Part shown: positions 1-13,200 of the stretch, one piece after another
Numbering within the stretch: position 1 is the stretch's first letter
Layout of the letters: the number at the start of each line of letters is the position of its first letter
Source of the DNA: Tachypleus tridentatus
Lineage: Eukaryota > Arthropoda > Merostomata > Xiphosura > Limulidae
Direction: 5' to 3'
Assembly: GCF_004210375.1 (NCBI RefSeq)
Contig: NW_027467782.1
Location: forward strand, 24,593,276 to 24,657,275
DNA: 64,000 nt
Notes under the pieces: generated by a model
The model's input: the letters and a program-made list of their open reading frames with translations, nothing else
What the model was told of the DNA's origin: nothing
Databases searched by the model: none
Position numbers and translations under genes: made by a program

Positions 1-59
1 TATTTAGATCTTTTGTACAAATTTTGGACATTGTTTTGTTTTAATTTAATTTATTTTTT

Positions 60-145
60 TTGCCTTTATAAGACATTCCTTTTCCTATTTTACTGCTTGT
101 TTGGTGTAGATAGTCTAGTTGGTTTGTGCCAGTAAACACCAACCA
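60..145 (+). mobile_element. 3' tail of a non-LTR retrotransposon
   Basis: The stretch from about 98 to 145 (TTTGGTGTAGATAGTCTAG ... AACACCAACCAAC) resembles the last bases of the LINE ending near 44346 (TTTGGTGCACATAGCCTGG ... ACACCAAATCAACC). It is probably a 5'-truncated copy or the end of one lying mostly outside the window. Confidence 0.5.
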
Positions 146-860
146 ACTGAACACAATGTAGAAATATCAAAGTTGTTTTGATTAACAAAGTTTCCATTTC
201 TTTGTTAGGTGGAATTGCCATAATAAAATGAGAAAGTGCTTAACAGTCATGAAATACAATTATATAGAAACATCACAAAGTCTAAAATAGTGGTTATGTA
301 CATAATAATGTGAAGGAAGTTTTTCATGACAATATGACTGAATCTATTTTACTGAATTATTTTGCATGGTGATGTATTTTATGTTTAAGCAGTCAGTCAG
401 GTTTAAAAGCAATCCTTTTGGCAAGTTGAAGTAATGTGTTCAATAAATACAAGTTGATTTTGTTGCAAACTGCAGGTAAAGAACAGTATTTAGGGAAAAA
501 GATGCAAGGCTCATATCACTTGTTATTGCACTGAAATTGAAAAAGTATAATTAAGGGAACATGAAGACTGAAGAATTCAGTAGTACTTATTCAGTAACCT
601 GTTTCTATTGTTTTTTAGCTGTATTGGACTCACTGCAGTTTATTTATTGTATTCAGTGCAATTATTTTGTTACAAAATATAATAAACTTAGTTTATTGGA
701 GTTCGTGTATCTGTTAAAATCAGTAAAATAGATCCCAGTAAATGACAAGTTTTAGAAAAGATGTTGGAAAGCCCTTCATTTTTTCATTTTTTTTTTACAT
801 TAACTTGCATGAATAATTTATGTGCATCTCTAAACAACAGTTCATAAGTTATTTGTAATA

Positions 861-1089
861 TATAGGAATACATTCGTGAAGATGAGAAACACACTTCAAG
901 TAAAATGTATTCTGAAGACAGCTGGTATGGATATTAGAACTTTAATTAACATAAAGCAGAGTCAGTTGCAAACTCTCTCTTTGTTAACCTGAAGATTACA
1001 TGAGAAGACCAAAATATTCTTCTGTGCTTTATGTTAATTAAAGTTCTAATATCCATATTAGCTGTCTCAAGAATACATATAGGAATACA
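861..1089. repeat. Fold-back (snap-back) repeat
   Basis: Arms of about 52 bases at 906-958 and 1025-1077 are near-perfect reverse complements with only a few mismatches, separated by a 66-base loop. A 12-base direct repeat, TATAGGAATACA, occurs at 861-872 and 1078-1089. The structure ends about 80 bases before an ATR acceptor. It is probably a MITE or snap-back element; no coding capacity. Confidence 0.7.
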
Positions 1090-1160
1090 GATTATTTTGA
1101 AGTAGAGAAGTTTGAGTTGAAACTTAAATAAATGTTTATCTTTTTTTGTTTTGTTTTTAG

Positions 1161-1296
1161 ATTAGAAATGAGGAGATTGAGTGAGAACCAAAAGTCTTCA
1201 TTTTTTTATTTAAGTGTAGAAGATGAAAACTTTGCTTATGATTTGGTTCAAGAGCTAGTTAGGTCTTTCCTAGCAGCTGAAGACACCAGAATACAA
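1161..1296 (+). CDS. ATR: ATR exon 1 of window
   Basis: Encodes about 45 residues ending DENFAYDLVQELVRSFL...TRIQ, which matches the ATR helical region just before FAT (vertebrate version DEKFAYDLITELTRAFL). The acceptor is a T-rich tract ending in TTTTTAG at 1160. The donor is CAA|GTGAGT at 1297. The first base completes a codon begun upstream, and the exon ends in phase 0, in frame with exon 2. A Met at 1132 lies in the upstream intron and is not a start. Confidence 0.85.
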
Positions 1297-4200
1297 GTGA
1301 GTGGTTATTTTATACTGAAGTGTGTCTTTTGACTCTGTGTTATTGGTTTTATTTCACATTGACATACTTATGAGAAATGGTTAGAATAATTAGACTACCT
1401 ATACAAAAGTTGCACAGATTTGAAAAATACTTTATTTTCACTTTACTTAAATTTAAGTTTTTCATTTGTTAAAACTTAATCATTTATTTAAAAAAAAATT
1501 AGTTTAAAATATAATCTTAATTATCTATGAACCTTGCCATTTATTTCTTTCACTATACATGAGATATTAAATTTTTCAGAAATCTCAAAACAAATTGTTG
1601 ATCACAGTAATCACTAGATATTCAGTGAGATATGACATTTAGTTTACATTACCCAGTTGCTTTCTTACCCAACAAATGGTTTGTAACATGATGTTCTGAA
1701 ATATGGACAAACATGTTTTGAATCTCCTGTGGTCTTCAAAATATGGATACAAATGGGTGAAGAAGTTCAGTGCAACAAAACATAAGCCACATTTTAAGGT
1801 GTGTTTCCAAATCCTGGACTTACGAATGACAGCAGAATGTGCTTTTATATATTTCAAATACTGCATACCATTTTGGATTGTATATATGCTTTGAACAAAA
1901 TACAGATTGTGACAATCATAACTCGCCACTGAAACACACTGTAAATGGAGAAAGTTTTAAATCGTCATCAGGTAAATAGAATAAATAAACTATCAAAAGA
2001 TCATTTGTACAGGGTGTTCAGAAAGTCACTGTGCACTTGTATATTTATTAACAGACATGTTTCAATATAGAATACAGGAGGTAAATATGAATAACAATTA
2101 TAAACAATATTAAAAGTGACCCCTGTTGGCTTGGATCCTTCTTATTTTGTTTCTAAACACTGATGTCAGTTGCTGGCTTGAAATAGACTGAATAGACATA
2201 TAATTACAAAACTGCACAGTGACTTTCTGAACACCCTGTATAACATTTTGTAACTCCGTTAATAACATTACTACAGTTGATAAACTTCTGCCAACCTGCA
2301 TGGAGCCTAAGACAAGACCTTCCAGCTATATGAAGTAGTAAAGGTGTGCCAGGCACCAACAGAAATATTTTTTTTTTTGTTAAAAAAAGAGCATGAAGTG
2401 AAAACATAAACTAACCATCTTTAGTGGCATAAAATTGAGTGAAACCAGGGAGAAGAGACCTCAGTGTTGTCTTTACAAATCCACTACTATCACTAGTCAG
2501 TAGGAACATTAAGATTGTTCAGGACATAGAATTTTGTGTGGAATCAGCAAATCAGTTTTCTGGGAGGGCAAAAAATATAGAAATGTCACTTTTGTTTCTA
2601 AGTGAAATGTATTTAGAGAAGAGAATATACTTCTAAAAGTGAAGGAATTTCTTCACTGAAACAGTGTTAAGCTACATCTGCATAATTTTAGGACTAACAG
2701 GTTTCACTTTTATAAGCTCATTCATTACTTACAAATAGACTTAATGTGTTGAAATAAAATTCTTTGTAGACTGATAATGTTTGTATCCTGTGTTCTGAAG
2801 CACCCATTGATAAAGTTGCAATATTGCTTTGGACTTTTCATTATTGTGAGTGAAAGACCTGTTGAGCTTCATGTATTTGTAGATAGTGAAAAATATTAGA
2901 CACACTCGAGATTATAGGGTTGTTAATAAAGTGCCAATATCTAAAGTTTGTAACAAGAAGTAATTATTCTTGAGGAGACCTTTTGGTGTACACAGAATTC
3001 AAGAACTGTACTGTATAACGAATCTATGTTGATTGTATATGTGACTTTTTTTAACACAGGCTTAGTCTCTGGGACTGGCTTTATAATCATTTTGTGTTTG
3101 ATACAATTTTCAAGCTATTACTTTTAAATTAATAAATATATCTTGATGGAACTTGGTATATTATCAATAAATATTACAAGATTTGTTATGCAAAATATTG
3201 TGTTTTTTTTTATGAAGTCGTAAGCTTTTCTTTTTCTTTTTTGCATGTTTCTTATCCAACATTTTGAGATGAAAAATACTTTCATGCATCAGAAAATTTT
3301 CAAATTTCACATACAAAATATAACATTCAAAAACTTATCAAATGTTTATTAAGGAAAAACATTATGTTTTGCCCTTTATTTTTACTAATGAATCTCTGTG
3401 TAGGTTTGGTTGATTTTACTGATTTCGTAACCAAAAAACAAAATATGTGTGTGTGTGTGTGTGTGTATATATAAATTTTGCCCTTTTCATTCTGGGATGA
3501 CAACAGAGTATAACATGAAAACACAAATGTTTAGACTAAATAGCTTAAATCTTATAACATTATACATTCATATATATTTATTATTTTTATTATAACAACC
3601 TTTCATCCATGCATGCCTAACAATACAGAAGCTACAGTGAAGCAGTGCACATGTGTCATATTACTGTATTAAGTTATATGGAACTAATTTTACTATCCAC
3701 AGAGTGACCTGTTTTGACTGTGTTGTAGTGGAAAAGGATTGTGCAAAATACAGTCACATTTCAATTATTATACATTATATACGTATTTACAATACTGTTA
3801 TTTACAGGTAACAAATATACAGTATAAATAAACAAAATAGTCATAACTTACAATATCAGTACTGTAGAATTCCACTATAATTTATCAAGCTTAGTAAGTA
3901 AGCTGTATTTAGGTCTAAAAAAATATGAAATTCCAACATAATGATTATCTTTTCTCACATATGTGAACTTTACACATGCTTCAAACCTTCCGCTCCCCAC
4001 TTTTGGAATTGTAAGATTTCAATGCGTTTCTCATCCGAATCGTCGTGTGACATACTCATTTGACATATGTGGTTCCTTCTACACTCCTCTACTGAACTAT
4101 CACTTCTCATTTGACAGTGCTTAGGTTTGGAAGAGCTTTTTCTTTTTTAAGGTTGTATTTACTGCTCACAAGGTTCTATCACTTTTGGGGATATGGCATT

Positions 4201-7200
4201 ATTGTTAGCAGCTCGAGATGGTGATTCCTCCTTTTCTTCCATTTTCCATCTTTCCCCTTGACTTTATCCGTGTAGGCTTCTGTGCTCAGTGAGAGCTCTT
4301 TGTTGACATACTGCTTCCTACCAGGATAAGTTTTCTTTATCCTCTGGCAATCCTCCTCTGTTCATGATCTTTTACCTACTTTTTTTGCCAGTTAGGTCCA
4401 TCTTTTGTTTCAGTTGGTCTATTTCTCCTGGAATTTGTTCTGGGTATACTCCTATCAGATCTGACAATTTCACTTTTCCCTTGCTTGCCTTTGTCATCCA
4501 TTCTAAGTCTTCCATTATATTGCAGTTTCCTCTTTGTTTGGGGTTTTATCTTCCACCTGTAGCCATTCTTCACAATTCTGTGTGACTGACTGTTAAGTTT
4601 CTATTTATACTTTCCTTTTCTTTTCACAGGTCTTCTTTTCATTCATCATTATTTTGATCCTGTTCTGTGGTCAGACACCAGGATTTTTTTAAACTTTAAA
4701 TCCACACTGTACTTCCATGATGTGTTCAATTTATCTTCCATGGCTTCACACATTCACCATTGAGATGGGGTGTTCCACAAAATCACATATAGGTTCATGA
4801 TTTTCATGATATTTTGTGTTTCATAACCAAGCCCATCCCAGACTGTATCACCCTTGGACTGAATGGGAAAACAGAAGGGGTTTGTTGTCCATCCCAATCA
4901 TTCCTAGAATTAATAACTCAGTATGGTTTGATTTTTCAAAATAAGATTTTGTGGTTATGTGGTGATACTGCTTTGGATTTCACCACCACATTGTCACCTT
5001 CCTTGCTTCAAGTGGAGTATGGGCATCCTTACAACTCCAGTTCCAAATTGCTGAGGTGGTTGACCCTGAAGGCACCCAGCTGAATGAGTTACTCACAATA
5101 ACCAATCAATTACAGAATAGGGTGGTGGTATTTTATGGGTGTAGATGATGTGATATTCTTCTCTTTATGATAACCATTGACAACAGAATGAGACATCAAG
5201 ATGTAATTCATCCCTTTATTGGAAACTGTCATCCTACTCTCAACTAAATGTTGTTACACTATAAGAAGGTTTTGAATTTAGAGTGAACTCATTTACTTAA
5301 GTTCTCACACATATTTCAAGTTAACTATCTTCCTAACTCAATTTCCTCCATCTTGGCTGTGGGTCACAGCAATGATTTGTGAAATTGTTCTGGTTCTGTC
5401 ATTGGCTATCTCTTGTTTCTTGTTTTCTCATCTTAATATTAGGGGTATGATATTGTCTATGGATGGTCCTGGCCCATTTCACAGTTATGAGAGTTGATTA
5501 CATGCAACAGACATTCTGTTGATACCAATTCAATAGCTCAGATCTAATCCTAGTGTCATACCCAGGAATTAGAGTGGGTTTCAATTCCCCATTTCATGGG
5601 ATTGAGGTAAAGAGGGTATGCTCTTTATTCTACACTCACATGGATGTTGGTATCCCATGGGCATGTTTTGAAAGTAGTTGATTTACTATGTGTAGTCCAT
5701 TGCATCCAAGCTGCTGTACACCTAGGGGTGTATCTTTTGTTTACCTGCCTTTCCTATTTTGAGATTGAGTTACAGTATTGGTTATGACCACTTTCTTGCC
5801 ACATTCTCTCTCACTCTGATGTACTCCTCTCATTTTTTTCCCTTATATTTCACACGTTCCATAATCGGATGAAGAGTATCCCTGGCTCAGAAATGGTCCA
5901 CTTCCCTTTCTATGATCTCAAGATCTGATTCTTTCATTTCCAAGATATCCTTCAGATAATTTTAAAATATTCTTTTGTCATATCCTCACACTGGTCCCTC
6001 CTTGTTATCAATGTAAGATTCTAGCTAATATTGTGAGAGTAGATAATTACCATATCAGAAGTCTTAATTTTCCCTATACTGAAAATGTATTTTCAATGTA
6101 CTTGCCATCTCTCACAAGATTAACTGTTCTTATTTAGTGTTGCCCTTTGTATGTGAACTTTTTCTTCATGCATATTACAAGTCTTCCACTCCCCTTGAAT
6201 TGGGATTTGTTTATCAAGGAAATCATCATCCATTATCCTCTCATATTCCTTTTAATACTTTAGGTCTTTTACAGTAAACACAGTCACATGATACCTTATA
6301 TCTTTCACATTAAACACAGTCACACATAATACCTTATATCTTTCACAGTAAGCACAGTCACACGTGATACCTTATATCTTTCACAGTAAACATAGTCACG
6401 TATGATACTGTAGGCCTTTCACAGTAAACATATGGTATTGTGTGTATTTATTGTTATTTTTATTTCTCCACTTCCTAACGTTTTTCTTTCTTTCTGGAAC
6501 TGAAGTTTTTCATGCTGTGTTTATGACTGTTTTCTTATGTAAAGTACACATTTTTCTTTTTTGTAGGACTGTGCATCTTATGCACTGCAGGAAACCTTAC
6601 AGATATATACTTGTCAAAGTGGAGAGTTGTCACAAATTGTGAGACCAAGTGGTAGTCTTTGGAACAGGTTTTCAGAAGAGGTTCAAGAAATTTTGGTACC
6701 TTTGCAGCACTCTAGGTATGTATTTTATTTTTTATTATAATGAAATTTAGACAGTAATTTTCAGTTATTTTCTTTCTTATCAATTTTTTTTCTAACATTG
6801 TTCATTGTGTTATGTTTTTCTTTTATCTTTACTGTGTTATAAAACATTACAATTCAACAGTATTTTAGCATAGTTTAAACATTAAAAACTCAATTTTTTT
6901 TAATATTTCACATAAACTGAAAAGTTATTTGAATATTGAAGTTGTTCTGCTTTTTAATAAAAGTTAAAAAAAAAGTTCATCAGGTTTTCTGTTATTATTT
7001 GATAGGTACATTATGTCTAGTAACAAGAGGACTTCCTTTCCATGCCCAATATATGGGAGCAAACTAGGAAGCACTTTTAAAGATTGGGCCTGTAATTGGG
7101 CATCTTGTCTTCTCCAGAAGGTAAGAAGCACTTTTCTGTGATAAAAAGAAATGAGATAATTAGGTTGCTAATCAATATTATTGTTATAGGTGATTATTAT

Positions 7201-10200
7201 ATTAATTAAAACCATGACAAAATTTGAACTAGAGATCAGACTGTGTAGATAAAAGTATTACTGAAACAGAGGCACCTCACAGTTCAGCTAAACATATCTG
7301 TTCACACAGTTCTTGTAAGTCTGAGTTTCATTTCCTTTTCTAATTCAGGAGAATGTTAATTTCAACTATTAAGTAACGTGCACACAGTTCTGCGACATTT
7401 GTCACAGTTTTAGCCCATTAGGAGCACATTATTGAAACTTACTCTACAAATATGTTTAGAACATAAAGGTGGTATACACTTTTAGAATTTCTTTTGGGGG
7501 GGTAGACTACTGTAGTATCAAAGACAAGTACTAGATTATAATCACCACATTACACTTAAAATTCTCTCATTTTGTCTTTGTATATGTTAATTTTCTGTTT
7601 TTAATGGAAAGAAAAGAAATAATGCAGAATAGTTTTCTTATAAAACTGCTTTTTGAGAACAGATTATGCCATAGAGAAAACAACCAAAATCATTTCAATT
7701 TAAAACTAACTTTTCCATGCTCATTAGCATGTTTTTAAATGCCCTTAGTTTTATAAAATTTATATAGTTTTGTGTATTTAATTTCTCAGATAAAGCGAGA
7801 GAATACAGCTAGAGTTTTTCAGTCATGCTTCATGATTGACAAAAACGATGTGAAGACAGCAGTTTTTCTTCTTCCTCACATCATGGTTAATGTTTTACAA
7901 GATGCAAGCAATGAAGAAAAGGAAGATGTTTGTTTTAAGAAATAATATAAAGTATAGAAGTAAATGTACATAATTCTTTATATGACATTTTCTTTTTCAG
8001 AAGTAAAGAATGTAATACAACTGATAGGCTGTGAGATTTTAAAGACAGAGCTTAGCATTGATAGCCATTTGACAGACTTCTGCATCTTCTCTTATCAGAT
8101 TGGCCAATCATTAATTTTGTTTAGATCTGGTAATAAAATGTTTTAAGGGGTAAGAAAGCAGGGAACAGAAAGAAAATACCAGTACCAGTACATCTGCTTT
8201 GATGTTTACAGTAAATAGAAAAGATTCTGAATTGGTTAATTATCCATCAGTCAGCCAAAGGTATTCTGACTTTTGGAACATTTTACTTAACTTTAGTCTT
8301 TCAGTCGTTTTTCAGGATGTGAATTCTATTGTGAGAAACTATTTTCAAAATAATATTAAAAGTACTTCCTTTTATCAAAAAATTTTCTTTCTTTCTTATT
8401 GTTGATTACAAATCCTAGTTCCATCTTACATATCTAGTCAATTTCAACTTGATTGAAAGTAACATTATTTCTTTTGACAGTTTATTTTGCCAGTTACAAC
8501 TGTCACTGCCAGAAACAAAGATAAAACTGTCAAAAATGTATGAGTGACCTATGGTCAGATCTTTGAAATTGAGATCAACGTTACTTTTGTCAGTCTAATT
8601 AACAATATTTTTGCTAAGAGTATTCTTGGACAGCATGAATTTATATCTAATAATGTTTTTTTTAATAGATATTAAATTATTTATGTGTATCTTATGAGTG
8701 CTATAAACTTAACAGTAACATTCAAGAAGAAATAGTTTGAATTATTAGAATAATTTGTTTTTATTTACCGTACATGTTTACTTAGCTTATGTGCACTGAA
8801 GTCTTGTCATAGCTTTCAACAAATATAATGTAATATGAAAAACATGAATGTTAAAATAAACTATAATCCACTTTTGCATGTTACACCAAATGTTATAGCA
8901 TTAAAAATACCAGTTGAACAGTGATTTTGATTTATATAATTATATAAGACAACATTGTTTGTTTTTTGAATGCTGTGCAGTGTAAGACTACAGTGTTACT
9001 GCAATAGTAAATGATGCACAGGCAGATGAGTTTGAAAAAACTGCATCTAGGTTGAGTCAGGTGTCTAAAGCTCTGTTTGGTTGGTTAAACTTGCTCTTAG
9101 ACTGTGTCAAATGTCTGTAGTTTTTTACTTTGGCACTGTAAGTATACAGACTGCTAAAATAGAGACTATACGAGGATAGCTTGTATTTCACACACCTACT
9201 AAGGTGCATTATGCTCACATATAGCAGGAAATGACTTGCTTCTTATTGTGCCAAGAACATACCAAGTGGACCAACAATATAAGAATAGTAATTTTACAAG
9301 TGAGCTATGTCTCACCCTGCTACCACATAACAGCTATGTGCTTATTTGATGAGTATCTGAGAGTCAGGTTAAATACCATATTCATACGGAGACATTGTAC
9401 ATATGATGGTGATTCAAGTTGGTGTCGACAGTAATGAACATTGGTAGACTTTGTTTTACGATCTTCTGATTGGACTACTAATGCCTTAAATTCTATTATC
9501 CTGTGTTCTGTCACATAATGAATTATGATTTTCATTCTAACTGTGTAGAAGTAATCAGTACATCGTCTTCAAAAAGAGGGGATTGAGTGAAGTGTGTCAC
9601 CAGTCTTCATATCCATTGTTCATGCATGAGATACTCTTGTGAGCTTCATCACATCCTATGAAATAATTCAGAATACTGAAAATGCCCTGAAGGTATTTGT
9701 TTTTAATGGAGTGATTACTGATGCCTTAGAACTTAATGAACATTCTGATTTCGAGTATACAGCATCAGTGCTGTACTGCCTTTGTTGTTCATGGTGGTTG
9801 TCTTACATATTAAGATGAAATCCTCAGAATTGTGGAGGTGTAAAGATGACTGATTTATACCAAAGTGAACTGAAAATGTGAGCTGAATAATGTGTTCACA
9901 GCAGTTTTTGCGTTATCATAGATGTTATAAATTACAAGAATCTATGAAATATTTTGCTGCATATTTTAGTAGTAGAATTTTTAAAAGCAAAATGGAATGC
10001 AAAATAATTTTTTTAACATTGATAATCAAGGTAGATTTTAATCTCACTAAAATTTAGAATTAATATGTGTTATTATAAAAAGAAAAGCAAAACTTTTTTA
10101 TGTATTTGGGTCTATAGATCTACAGAGAGATTATGGCTGTTCTAAGCCATGTTGACCAAGCTGAACAGAGCAAATTGAAGTTTCATGAGAAGACTGACCT

Positions 10201-13200
10201 TTGCCACTTGAGTGCCCAGACTGTGTTTTCAATATTGGATTGTTTAACGGTTTGGTGTCATCAGTATTTTGTGATGTTGAGATCTAGTAACCAGAATAAC
10301 TCCAAGCCTGCAAATAAAGGGAAAGGTAGTTGGAATACTCATTAATTAATCATGAGCTTAAGTTACTGGTATTTTATATTCTTTTTCTTTGAGAAATTAA
10401 AGACTGTAAATATTATAAAACAATTAAAATGCCTGTTCTAGTCATTGATTAACAGCCTTGATTATGTTTTTACAACATAAAAATGTCACTTTGCTAGGAA
10501 ATAAGTAATGATTTATTAGGGTAATAATTTCAAAATTTGAAGCAGGGTTACCAGAATATTTTCTCATGTAAAATAATTGAATTTACTACAAGACTTTCAT
10601 CTGTAGAAGCTAGTGGTGGTAATAACTTTTGGGTAACAAATTTTCTACAGTGTTCTTTAAGAAAAAATTAATTTCATTATTAGTCTAGCCTGTATTTCTA
10701 AAACTGTTGTGTTGCCTTTTAGATTCCTTTAGGTAGAGGAGAAGGTTTGTCCACTTAGTTGTTGTTACTTTCTCATTGTGTAAAGCATCATTCTTTGGCT
10801 ACAGGTTGAGATCCAGTCATATATATTTATATACACACACAAAACATTGTGGTCCAATAACCCTAACCACTAACATGAGATACAGGTTTCATGACTGCCT
10901 AAATCCAACCTTGTCTACCTGGTTGAGGCTAACCTATACGAATGAATACTCGTATTCTGTTCCACCTTGGATATAAAAATTAAGTTTCAGGTGAAGAGCA
11001 TATCTGTTCTGGAGGTAGTTCAGTTCTCCCACTCTTGTACTATTCTTTTTCTTGGTATACTCCTGTTCTATGAAGACACTTTCTGTATGGATCATGCCTG
11101 CACCAGCCCCTCCACCTTCTTAACATGGGATTCTAGTGTCAGTAGATGGTATATTTCGAAAGTTAACTGAACATGTATTTTCGATAATACTTACCTTCAC
11201 TGACACTCTCCTGTTCTACCTTCCCACTAAAACCAAATGTATTTCTCAGAAAAAGTGACTGTGTTGTCAGGATGAGATGGTTATATACAGTACCTAGTTA
11301 GAAGGCACATTAAAGTTTGTGGAGCAGTTTGCTAGTTAGAACTTGTCTAAGGTATTTAAGTTGGGTATAAAAGACTGAAGTTAGTATTTTCAGTGCTTAG
11401 ATGGGCAAAATATGGAATCCTTAGAGATCATGAAATAGCTGTAATGTCTGCATAGGTAAGTATTATTGGAAGTGCATTTTTAGTTTAAGAAAGCATTAGT
11501 TTCCATTTTTGATACATTACCATCTAAACCCTGAGTTTGACTTATAGTTTAATAAAGAGCAATTGAATATTTTAAATGGTAGTGTGTACACAAACCTATG
11601 TATGTCACTTAGGTCTTTAACATTCAAGAGATGTACAAGCAAGTCATCATGTTCTTTCAAGAGCTGTAGTTTGTGACAGGACCTTTTCATCCATGTAGCA
11701 AGTGTATAGTTATACTGTGACCTAATCTGGTGCATTATATTCAGTACTGTGTGGTCTAACTTTCATGCAGTATTAAGGACTTAACAATGTTTAATCCTTT
11801 TACAATGGGTCATGGATCAAAGGCCATCTTGTTGTGTTTGTTGACTTGCATTCAAGATTGTATTGAACAAATATTTTATGAATTTATGTCAGTAAGTTTG
11901 GAATCAAATTGTAGATTATAATTTTACTATTTAATGTTATGTATGAGTTAATTTCTTAGTTTAAAAATAAGTATTAAAAGAACATAAATATTGATTTTAG
12001 TGAGTCACATGTTATGTTTAATGCTGCACAGTTTAAAATTAGATGTTTGTGGTGTCAAAATACTAAGTTCACAGTTTCATACAAATTAGGAACTCAGATT
12101 ACTAACTTTGACAAGCTAGAATATAAAATAAAAAAGGTATGAGGTCTTTAACACAGTGGGCTCTATTCAACTCTTTCCAATTTTTGAAACAGTCCATTAT
12201 ATACTCTTACTACAGTATATGACATGTGAAAAACCAATCAGTAGCTTAAGATGTTCCTAAAGTGGTTTTTTAGCTATTTTAATCTTTGAAAAAGCTAGTG
12301 TTCTTTCAATCTAAGTTTTCAAGGAGTTGTGTCTGCTCATAGTTTCATATATTTTAAAATTGATATAAATCTAGTTACTAAGTGGAATTCTATGGTATCA
12401 GTGTAGTTACTTATGATTTTTTGGTTATTCAACTGTATGTATAAAACCTAAAAAAAAATTGTTTGATATCCTCCACTTCTGAAATTTCAAAAGGCTCAGC
12501 AACTTATGTCCAGCAACAACCAAGTACAGAGATCGTAGAGAGAAGAGATAATTGTTTGCGTTTCCCATTTTTTTTCTATATTTTAAGAAAAGTTTAATAA
12601 TTTATTTCTGAATAGTCATAATGTATATACATATATATAATGTATAATAATTTAAATGTGTCTGTATATTACAAAATACTAGTCCACTAAAACACAGCTA
12701 AGACAGAAAAGACTAAAGGTCAGTTTTATGTTACTGGATATGTAATATGAGAGCACCAGATCAATGCAAGTTGCACAATGCTAGCTAGGCATGACTGGAA
12801 GGTCAGTAACATAATAAATATATATGTAACATATAGCATTATGAGACTTAGTCTACTTAAACTAAACATTTGTATTTTCATGTTACAATATGTCATCATC
12901 ATAGCACTAAAAAAATAAAATTATTTATTTCCTAATTTTTTAATGATAGTTACAAAGCTAGTTAAGTGACAGACCCCACACCTGGAGTGTAGAAAATAAC
13001 ATAATGTATAAAGTTTCGCTGAAATCAAACATCTGAAATATATTTAGGAAGTTTTAGAGATTATGCAAATAATATTTGAGATTTTTGGGATGAAGAACAG
13101 TTTTTAACTCATAACATGAAATCACTTTGCACTCATACTAGTAATGAAACAGACTCAATTTTCACAAACAGATCTTTTATAAAAATAGTTCATGAAACAT

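Noticed and set aside
4364..5083. Small ORFs of 65-89 codons on both strands
   Set aside because: No motifs, and they lie within a degenerate repeat block shared with 18840-20960.
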